Of a stretch of 64,000 bases of DNA, positions 16,815-23,348 are shown piece after piece. The stretch is taken from NCBI RefSeq assembly GCF_026341825.1, contig NZ_JAPENY010000001.1, positions 372,001-436,000 of the forward strand, in the 5' to 3' direction. Within the stretch, counting starts at the first letter, position 1, and the number at the start of each line of letters is the position of its first letter. The position numbers and the translations under genes are program-made. The notes under the pieces are model-generated. The model did not search any database. It was not told the DNA's origin and was given only the letters and a program-made list of their open reading frames with translations. Source of the stretch: Streptomyces sp. NBC_00620. Lineage in GTDB: Bacteria > Actinomycetota > Actinomycetes > Streptomycetales > Streptomycetaceae.

Positions 16815-18113
16815 GTGGAAATCTCTGCGTCTGGCCGTCTCGAGGTCCGCATCACCGCTGCTGACGTGGGCAAACGTGTCTCTGTTCGGCGCTTGTACGA
16901 GGATGCCGCCGACGGGGAGAAATTCACCGACACGGTGGGTGTTCTCACATCATGGGACGACGGTGTGTTGACGATCACACGGCGGACCGGTGAGCGTGTC
17001 CGGATTTCGGAATCCTCGCTGGTCGCGGGCAAGGTCGTGCCGTCCGCTCCGGCGCGGCGGCGGGGCCCGGCGGCCTCGTACGAGGAGCTGTCGCGGGTCG
17101 CCGCACGGGCCTGGCGGCCGGTGGAGAGCGAGCGGCTCGGCGACTGGGAACTGCGGGCGGCCTCCGGGTTCACCCGGCGCGCCAACTCCGTGCTGCCGCT
17201 CGGTGATCCCGGACTGCCGCTGGACGAGGCGCTGACGTACGTACGGGGCTGGTACGCCGCCCGTGACCTGCCCGCGTACATCCAGACCGCCACCGGGGCC
17301 GAGGGCACGCAGGAGCTGCTGTGCGCGGAGCTGGAGGCGCGCGGGTGGGCGCGTGAGGTGACGGCCGAGCTGTGGATCGGGGCGCTCGCGCCGGTCGGGG
17401 ATCGCGAGGCTCCCGGGGTCGTGCTGTCGCGGGAGGCGGATGCGGCGTGGCTGGGCCGGTACCAGCGCAAGGGGGTGAGCGAGGTGGCCCTGAAAGTGCT
17501 GGGGAGCGGGCCGTCGGTGTGGTTCGCGACGGTGCCCGGTGCCGGGGGTGCGGCTCCGGCCGCGATCGGGCGGTGCGTGGTGGACGGGCGGTGGGCCGGT
17601 TTCGCCGCCGTCGAGGTCGACCCGGCGTACCGCCGCCAGGGGCTCGCGACGACCGTGATGGCGGCGCTGGCCCGGCGGGCCCTGGACGAGGGCGCCTCGG
17701 CGGGCTGGCTCCAGGTGGAGATGGACAACGCGGGGGCGCGGGCGCTGTACGAGCGGATGGGGTTCGGGGCGCATCACGCGTACCACCACTACCGAGGGCC
17801 GCAGACGTCAGAAGCGTCCGGCGACGACGGGTCCCGGCAGACACCGGTGCCCGGCAGCGACCTGTCCGGGCGGACGCCATCGCCTGGCAGCGACTTGTCT
17901 GGGGGGACGCCATCGCCTGGCAGCGACCTGTCCGGGCAAGCATCATCGCCCGGCAGCGGCCCGGCCCGGCAAACCCCGGTACCGGGCGGCGGCCCGCCCC
18001 CGCAAACACCAGTTCCGAGCGGCGACCCGTCCCTCCAGGCCCCACTGCCGAACGGCGAGCAATCCCGGCAAACGCCACAAGTACCCGGCACCGACCGGTA
18101 TCGATCGTCGTGA
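16815..18113 (+). CDS. GNAT acetyltransferase (Rv0428c-like) with tandem-repeat tail
   Basis: The N-terminal 80 residues form a small beta-barrel-like domain (LEVRITAADVGKRVSVRRL). The middle carries a GNAT fold whose acetyl-CoA loop reads VDPAYRRQGLATTVM, followed by NAGARALYERMGF. The last roughly 90 residues are encoded by a degenerate 33-bp tandem repeat (17841-18104) with the unit TPSPGSDLSGx. The acceptor is unknown; the layout resembles the Rv0428c family. The GTG at 16815 was preferred; an AGGAGGGG site lies about 12 bases upstream and a GTG at 16803 is an alternative. The repeat tail is probably disordered and of recent origin. Confidence 0.82.
   Translation: MEISASGRLEVRITAADVGKRVSVRRLYEDAADGEKFTDTVGVLTSWDDGVLTITRRTGERVRISESSLVAGKVVPSAPARRRGPAASYEELSRVAARAWRPVESERLGDWELRAASGFTRRANSVLPLGDPGLPLDEALTYVRGWYAARDLPAYIQTATGAEGTQELLCAELEARGWAREVTAELWIGALAPVGDREAPGVVLSREADAAWLGRYQRKGVSEVALKVLGSGPSVWFATVPGAGGAAPAAIGRCVVDGRWAGFAAVEVDPAYRRQGLATTVMAALARRALDEGASAGWLQVEMDNAGARALYERMGFGAHHAYHHYRGPQTSEASGDDGSRQTPVPGSDLSGRTPSPGSDLSGGTPSPGSDLSGQASSPGSGPARQTPVPGGGPPPQTPVPSGDPSLQAPLPNGEQSRQTPQVPGTDRYRSS
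17841..18104 (+). repeat. 33-bp tandem repeat (about 8 units) inside the GNAT gene
   Basis: Eight consecutive 33-base units can be aligned. The second and third are almost identical, and the units become less similar towards the 3' end. The period keeps the reading frame and encodes 11-residue units beginning Thr-Pro-x-Pro-Gly. Confidence 0.85.
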
Positions 18114-18130
18114 ACGGGCACGAGGCTGCT

Positions 18131-18982
18131 ATGCGTCCCCCTCATCCTCCGGAGCCGGAGCGGGCCGCCGAGGTGCGGCGGCGGTTCGGTGACGAGGCGC
18201 GGGCCGAGCGGCCCGATCTGGCGGTGCTGTGTCTGCTGGTGGGGGCGGCGGCGGACGGCGGCCTCGACGAGGCCGGGATGGACGCGGCGCAGATCGAGCT
18301 GGACCGGCTGGCGGGGCTGTTGCCCTTCCGGCCCGGCGGGCCTCGGTCCTGGGCGGCGGCGCTCGGTGAACTCCTCGGCGGGCGCTGCGAGTTCCGGGGC
18401 TCGCCCGGGGACTACCAGCGGCTCCGGTCCTCGTTGCTGCACGAGGTGCTGCGGCGGCGGAGCGGGCTGCCCATCCTGCTCTCCGTGGTGTGGATGGAGG
18501 TCGCGCGCAGGGCGGGCGCGCCCGTGTACGGGGTCGCGCTGCCGGGGCATTTCGTCGTCGGCTTCGGGCCCCCGGAGCAGCAGGTACTCGCCGATCCCTT
18601 CGACGGAGGGCGCGTACTCACCGGTTCCGACGCCGAGCTGCTCGTCGCGGGGGCGACCGGGGCGCCGCTCGACCCGGCGATGCTCTCCCCCGCCGAACCG
18701 CTCGACGTCGTCATGCGCATCCTGAACAACATCCGGGCGTGGGCTGCCACTCGGCCCGAGCGGTCCGATGTCTCACTGTGGGCCGTGGAGCTGGCGCTGC
18801 TGCTGCCTTCGCATCCTGCGCGGCTGCGGTATGAGCGCGCTCAGCTGCTTGTGCAGCGCGGCGACTTCCTCGGCGGTTCCGCGGAACTCGACGCGTACGC
18901 CGATGTGGTGGCCGCCGTTGACGAAGCGGCCGCGGATCGGGTGCGGCGGCAGGCGCATGCCGCGCGGGCGATGCTCAACTGA
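18131..18982 (+). CDS. SirB1/transglutaminase-like protein
   Basis: The 283-residue protein resembles the SirB1-type transglutaminase-like family. It has the LRSSLLHEVLRRRSGLPILLS core, PVYGVALPGHFVVGF with the conserved Gly-His, and DPFDGGRVLT. The usual catalytic Cys is not visible, as in many SirB1 members, so a peptide-bond activity is doubtful. A helical tail with RAQLLVQRGDFLGGSAELDAY looks like a TPR remnant. The ATG at 18131 was chosen (GAGG upstream); an overlapping GTG at 18110 would couple it to the GNAT gene (GTGA). Confidence 0.75.
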   Translation: MRPPHPPEPERAAEVRRRFGDEARAERPDLAVLCLLVGAAADGGLDEAGMDAAQIELDRLAGLLPFRPGGPRSWAAALGELLGGRCEFRGSPGDYQRLRSSLLHEVLRRRSGLPILLSVVWMEVARRAGAPVYGVALPGHFVVGFGPPEQQVLADPFDGGRVLTGSDAELLVAGATGAPLDPAMLSPAEPLDVVMRILNNIRAWAATRPERSDVSLWAVELALLLPSHPARLRYERAQLLVQRGDFLGGSAELDAYADVVAAVDEAAADRVRRQAHAARAMLN

Positions 18983-19030
18983 GTTCGCCCCATCGCCGTA
19001 GGGGCTTGTGCCGTCGCGCGATCACGGCCC

Positions 19031-19065
19031 TCGTCGTGGCTGGTCGCGCAGTTCCCCGCGCCCCC
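19031..19065. repeat. Streptomyces intergenic repeat, family 1, copy 3 (inverted)
   Basis: The CGTGGCTGGTCGCGCAGTTC core followed by CCCGCGCCCC is nearly identical to the copy at 9011-9043. It lies between convergent genes, after the SirB1-like stop and before the response regulator stop. Confidence 0.7.
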
Positions 19066-19089
19066 GAGGGGCGCACCCTGGCCGGGGTT

Positions 19090-19704
19090 TTACAGCCAGC
19101 CCTTCTCCCTCGCGATCCTCACCGCCTCCGCTCTGTTGCGTGCCGTCAGTTTTTGGATGGCTGTGGAGAGGTAGTTGCGGACGGTGCCCTGGGAGAGGTG
19201 GAGGGCTTTGGCGAGTTCGGCGTTGGTGGAGCCGTCGGCCGCCGCGCGCAGTACCTCGCGTTCGCGGTCGGTCAGCGGGTTGGCGCCCTCGGCGAGGGCG
19301 GCGGCCGCCAGGGTGGGGTCGATGACCCGTTCGCCGGCGAGTACCTTCCGTACGGCTTCGGCGAGTTGGGCGGCCGGAGCGTCCTTGACGAGGAAGGCGT
19401 CGGCGCCGGACTCCATGGCGCTGCGGAGATAGCCGGGGCGGCCGAAGGTCGTGAGGATGACGAGTTTGAGGCCGGGGATCTCCCTGTGGAGTTCGGCTGC
19501 CGCCTCGATGCCTGTCTGCCCCGGCATTTCGATGTCGAGGAGTGCCACGTCCACGTCGTGCTCGCGCGCGGCGGCCAACACCTCGTCCCCGCGGGCCACT
19601 TGGGCGACGACGTCGATGTCCGGCTCAAGGCCGAGGAGCGCGGCCAGCGCCTCGCGGACCATCGACTGGTCCTCGGCGAGCAGGACCTTGATCGTTCGGC
19701 TCAT
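19090..19704 (-). CDS. NarL/FixJ-family response regulator
   Basis: The 204-residue protein has a receiver domain (phospho-acceptor Asp in LLDIEMPG near residue 57, Lys in FLVKDAP) and a C-terminal LuxR-type helix-turn-helix (LTDREREVLRAAADG, LHLSQGTVRNYLST). It is encoded last in a four-gene chain of ABC ATPase, permease, kinase and regulator. Its ATG overlaps the kinase stop (ATGA). It probably controls its own operon in answer to membrane or drug stress, as DesKR/LiaRS-like systems do. A 14-bp dyad in front of the ATPase gene is a candidate binding site. Confidence 0.92.
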   Translation of the reverse strand: MSRTIKVLLAEDQSMVREALAALLGLEPDIDVVAQVARGDEVLAAAREHDVDVALLDIEMPGQTGIEAAAELHREIPGLKLVILTTFGRPGYLRSAMESGADAFLVKDAPAAQLAEAVRKVLAGERVIDPTLAAAALAEGANPLTDREREVLRAAADGSTNAELAKALHLSQGTVRNYLSTAIQKLTARNRAEAVRIAREKGWL

Positions 19705-20885
19705 GCCTCGGATCCTACGGGTCCGGTCAGTCGGCCGGCCGCGTTGCCCGCGTCGCCCGTCGGCACCCGCGCGACCAGTCGGAACCCGCTCCGCGCCCGT
19801 CCCGCCTCCAAGGATCCGCCCGCCTTCTCCAGGCGTTCGGTCAGCCCGGTCAGACCGTTGCCGGGGCCACTGCCCGGGCCCCCGGACCCGTCGTCCTCCA
19901 CGGACAGTTCGAGTACGGGCCCGTCCAGCGTCTGGCGGCGTACGAGCCCCACCACGCAGCGCCGGGCCCCGCTGTGCCGTACGACATTGGTGACGGCCTC
20001 GCGCAGCGCCCAGGCCAGCGCTGACTCGCTCTCCTCGGGGACCCCGCTGAGGTCCGGCTCGTCCGGCAGGTCCGCGATGACGTCCGCCGCAGTCAACGCG
20101 ACGCGTGTGCCCGCGAGTTCACCGGCCAGCCGGGGCCGCCGGTAGCCGGTGACCGCCTCGCGTACGTCGACGAGGGCCTGGCGGCTGACGTTCTCGATGT
20201 CGGCGACCTGCTGGGCCGCCTTGTCGGGGTGGTCGGGGAGCATGCGCCCGGCCAGCTCGCTCTTGAGCGTGATGAGCGACAGCGAATGTCCCAGTAGGTC
20301 GTGCAGGTCACGTGCCAGTCGCAGCCGCTCCTCGTTCGCGGCGAGCTGCGCGACGGTGGCGCGGGCCTCGCGCAGAGCGATGGTCGTCCGCACGAGTTCG
20401 CGTACGCCGGTCATGGCGAACCCGCCGAGGAACGCCGGGATGAGCAGCCCCGCCAGATACGCCGTGCCGTCCGGGACGGCCAGGGCGATCGCCGTCAGCA
20501 GGGCGGACGTGGCCGGAATGGTCCAGCGCGCCAGCCGCAGCGGGAGCGCCGCGCCGGACGCGATCGAGACGTACACGAAGAGGACGAGCCATTCCCGGCC
20601 CAGGGTGAGGGACAGGAGGGTGGACTGGGCGGCGAGGACCGCGAGGGAGCCGAGCACCACGGCATTGGTCTCGCCGCGGCCGGTACGGAAGACCAGGATC
20701 ATGTACCAGCCGACGAAGACGACCAGGCCGAGCCAGCCGAGGATCCGGACGCCGGTGCTGTGACCGCCGTTCAGCAGGTCGCTGACGGGCGCGCTCAGGT
20801 AGATGAGCCAGATGCCGGTCCACAGGGACTTGACCATCTGCTGCTTGCGGTTCTGCGGGCGCTGCCCGATGCCGACGCCGCTCAC
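19701..20885 (-). CDS. DesK/NarX-type sensor histidine kinase, six membrane helices
   Basis: The 394-residue protein has about six hydrophobic segments in the first 190 residues and no sizeable extracytoplasmic domain, so the sensor part is within the membrane. The dimerisation helix carries LARDLHDLLGHSLSL with the phospho-accepting His of the HisKA_3 type. The ATPase end has AVTNVVRHSGAR (N box) and a Gly-rich G box. The GTG start overlaps the permease stop (GTGA). It phosphorylates the regulator encoded downstream. Confidence 0.92.
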   Translation of the reverse strand: MSGVGIGQRPQNRKQQMVKSLWTGIWLIYLSAPVSDLLNGGHSTGVRILGWLGLVVFVGWYMILVFRTGRGETNAVVLGSLAVLAAQSTLLSLTLGREWLVLFVYVSIASGAALPLRLARWTIPATSALLTAIALAVPDGTAYLAGLLIPAFLGGFAMTGVRELVRTTIALREARATVAQLAANEERLRLARDLHDLLGHSLSLITLKSELAGRMLPDHPDKAAQQVADIENVSRQALVDVREAVTGYRRPRLAGELAGTRVALTAADVIADLPDEPDLSGVPEESESALAWALREAVTNVVRHSGARRCVVGLVRRQTLDGPVLELSVEDDGSGGPGSGPGNGLTGLTERLEKAGGSLEAGRARSGFRLVARVPTGDAGNAAGRLTGPVGSEA

Positions 20886-21652
20886 GCCTTGGGGGTCCCC
20901 CCAAGCCCTTCAGGCACTGGGGGAGTGTCCTTCCGGTACAGCCAGGCCGCGCCTCCCGCGAACAGGACGAAGGAGACGGCGAGGATGGCGAGGTCCGTCG
21001 CGTGCGGGGCGTTGCCCAGTTCGATCGACTGCCCCAGGGCAGCGTACGCGTGGGTGGGCAGCCACTTCGCGATGCTCTGCAGCCAGTCGGGGAAGGTCGT
21101 GGTCGGCAGCCAGAGGCCGCCGAGCATCGACAGACCGAAGTAGACGATCATCGTGATCGGGCGGACCGCGTCGCCGCTGGCGAGGTAGCCGATGGCGACG
21201 CCGAGCGCGGCGAAGACCAGACTGCCTGCCCAGATCGCGAAGGTGAGGGCCGCCCACTGCCAGGCGTCGAGGCGTACGTCCTTCACGGCCGCCGCGACCA
21301 CGAAGACGACCACGATCGACGGCAGGCTGATGACGGCCGCGCTCGCCGTCTTCGCGAGCACATAGCCGCGGCCCGGGAGCGGGGTGAGCCGCAACTGCCG
21401 TACCCAGCCGCTCTCGCGCTCCTTCGCGATGCGCTCGCTGTTGCCCATCAGGACGGCGGTCAGGGCGCCGAAGGAGGCCATGGAGACCATGTAGAAGGTC
21501 GGCAGGGTGAGTCCGGTGCCGTCCACCATGGTCGTGCTGTCGGCGCTGCCCGCGATCAGCAGGAACAGGGCCGAGGGATAGATCACCGAGAAGAACAGGA
21601 ACTTGCGGTTGCGCAGGGCGCGGGTGATCTCCAGCTTGATGAGGCTGTTCAC
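20882..21652 (-). CDS. ABC-2 type exporter permease
   Basis: The 256-residue membrane protein shows six hydrophobic segments and the ABC-2 pattern: cytoplasmic ALRNRKFLFF start, a RESGWVRQLRLTPLPG coupling helix and a central LGVAIGYLASGD segment. It pairs with the ATPase encoded upstream (GTGA overlap) to form an exporter, probably for a drug or lipid. The kinase gene follows with another four-base overlap, so all four genes are translationally coupled. Confidence 0.9.
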   Translation of the reverse strand: MNSLIKLEITRALRNRKFLFFSVIYPSALFLLIAGSADSTTMVDGTGLTLPTFYMVSMASFGALTAVLMGNSERIAKERESGWVRQLRLTPLPGRGYVLAKTASAAVISLPSIVVVFVVAAAVKDVRLDAWQWAALTFAIWAGSLVFAALGVAIGYLASGDAVRPITMIVYFGLSMLGGLWLPTTTFPDWLQSIAKWLPTHAYAALGQSIELGNAPHATDLAILAVSFVLFAGGAAWLYRKDTPPVPEGLGGTPKA

Positions 21653-22593
21653 TTCTGCTTCGCCTCCTCGGCGGCCGTGATGGCGACGAAGGCCTGCTCG
21701 AGACCGAGCCCGGCGACTTCGAGGTTGCGGGGGTAGACGCCGAGCCCGTACAGCGCGTGGACGGTCGCGTCGGCGTCGGTGGACTGGATGCGGACCGTGT
21801 GGCCCGATACGTCGGCCGAGGTCAGGAAGGGAAGGGCGCGCAGGGCCGGCTCGTCGATCGGGCCCTCCAGGTCGAAGGCGATCCGTCGCGCGCCCGCCTT
21901 CGCCTTGATCTCGGCGGCGGTGCCGTCGGCCAGCAGGCGTCCACGGTGCAGGACGAGCACGCGGTCGGCTATGGCGTCGGCCTCTTCGAGGTAGTGCGTG
22001 GCGAACAGGACCGTACGTCCCTGGTCGGCCTGCTCGCGCATGGTGGACCAGAAGGCCTGGCGGGCGGTGACGTCCATGCCGGTGGTGGGCTCGTCGAGGA
22101 CGATCAGGTCGCTGTCACCGGCGGTGGCGAGGGCGAAGCGGACGCGCTGGGCCTGGCCGCCGGAGAGCTTGTTGACCTTGCGGTCGGCGATCGGGGAGAT
22201 GCCCGCGCGGGCCAGCACGTCGGTGACGCGGAACGGCTTCGGGTGCAGATCGCACGCGAGCCTCACCAGCTCGCCGACGGTGACCTCGTCCATCAGCCCG
22301 CCGCTCTGCAGCATCGCCCCGACCCGGCCGCCGACGATGGCCTCGCGCGGGCCGGCCCCGAACACCCGGACCACGCCGCTGTCGGGGCGCTTGAGTCCGA
22401 GGAGCAGGTCCAGTGTGGTCGACTTGCCCGCGCCGTTGGGGCCGAGGAGGGCGACGGTCTCGCCCGGGTGCAGCTCGAGCGTCAGCCCGTCCACGGCCCG
22501 GACGCCGCCGTAGCTCTTGGTCACCGATTCGAACGCGACCACCGAGGTGGTGGTCGCCCCTGCGATCGCCGCTGTCGTTGTCATGAGATCCAT
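21649..22593 (-). CDS. ABC-2 type exporter ATPase
   Basis: The roughly 314-residue ATPase carries Walker A LLGPNGAGKST, the signature NKLSGGQAQRVRFAL, Walker B LIVLDEPTTGMD and the H-loop FATHYLEEAD of the drug-exporter (CcmA/DRA) group. A C-terminal 80-residue domain follows. The start is uncertain: ATG at 22593 was chosen, but ATG at 22638 lies seven bases from a dyad and could be a leaderless start, and ATG at 22584 is also possible. It is the first gene of the exporter/two-component operon. Confidence 0.9.
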   Translation of the reverse strand: MDLMTTTAAIAGATTTSVVAFESVTKSYGGVRAVDGLTLELHPGETVALLGPNGAGKSTTLDLLLGLKRPDSGVVRVFGAGPREAIVGGRVGAMLQSGGLMDEVTVGELVRLACDLHPKPFRVTDVLARAGISPIADRKVNKLSGGQAQRVRFALATAGDSDLIVLDEPTTGMDVTARQAFWSTMREQADQGRTVLFATHYLEEADAIADRVLVLHRGRLLADGTAAEIKAKAGARRIAFDLEGPIDEPALRALPFLTSADVSGHTVRIQSTDADATVHALYGLGVYPRNLEVAGLGLEQAFVAITAAEEAKQK

Positions 22594-22644
22594 CGTGGCG
22601 ACGCGGGCCCCGTCCTCGGCAGTGTCCCGTGTCGTCATTCGCGG

Positions 22645-22658
22645 ATGACAGATGTCAT
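22645..22658. promoter_or_regulatory. 14-bp dyad upstream of the exporter operon
   Basis: ATGACA and TGTCAT arms separated by two bases lie just before the exporter ATPase gene. Dyads in this position are typical operators for LuxR-type response regulators that control their own ABC transporter. This is an inference from position and symmetry only. Confidence 0.4.
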
Positions 22659-22681
22659 ACGCGACGTACGCCGTCGCCCGC

Positions 22682-23293
22682 TCACCGCTTGGCGCGCAGC
22701 ACCTCCAGCGCGTCCGCGACCGAGTGCAGGAAGGCCGCACAGGCCGCGCCGCTGCACGGCAGTTCGGGATTCCAGGGCTCCACGGTGGCGATCGCGGTGA
22801 GAGCGCGCCAGCCGGGGACCGAGTCCAACTCCCTTGCCGGGACGGCGTTTCCGCGACTGTCGGCGAGGACCAGGTCGGGGGCGAGCGCGGCGGCGTGCTC
22901 CCAGTCGGTGGTGGACCAGTTCACGCCTCCCGCGCCGGGGTCGGTCAACTCGACGCCCAGCTCTGCGAGATGGCGCAGCTCCGGCCCTGCCCGAGGCCGC
23001 GCGAGGTGCACCTGCCCGGACCCGGCAGCCGACAGCGCGAGCACCTTCAGCGGGCTCACCGCGGACCGTACGGCCTCCTCGGCTGCCGCCAACTGGCCCT
23101 GCTGCCTGGCGGGTTCGCCACCAAGTGCGTGGGCCAGCTCGGCGAAGCGGGACAGGATGCGCGGCAGGCTGGTGTCGCCGCCCACCGCGAGGGCGAGCAC
23201 GGGGACGCCCGCCGCCGCGGCGACATCGGCGGGGAGGGCGTACGGATGCGGTCCCCTTGCGGCAACGCTGCATCGGCGACCGGCGTACGACAA
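22682..23293 (-). pseudogene. N-terminally truncated periplasmic-binding-protein-like gene
   Basis: The 203-codon frame resembles the second half of a FecB/BtuF-type metal- or siderophore-binding protein (AGVPVLALAVGG, then WEHAAALAPDLVLADSRG). No lipoprotein signal and no first lobe are present. The only start is a TTG at 23293, which directly abuts the terminator hairpin of the upstream gene, and no ribosome site is visible. The simplest reading is that a deletion removed the 5' third. A real short protein cannot be excluded. It lies upstream of the exporter ATPase gene on the same strand. Confidence 0.45.
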
Positions 23294-23332
23294 GAGGGCG
23301 CCCGGCCATGGGAGTCATGGCCGGGCGCCCTC
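23294..23332 (-). terminator. 17-bp stem hairpin after the VanW-like gene
   Basis: Bases 23294-23310 pair exactly with 23316-23332 around a 5-base loop. The hairpin follows the stop at 23349 by 16 bases. Confidence 0.85.
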
Positions 23333-23348
23333 TCGGAAAGCGGGTCTG

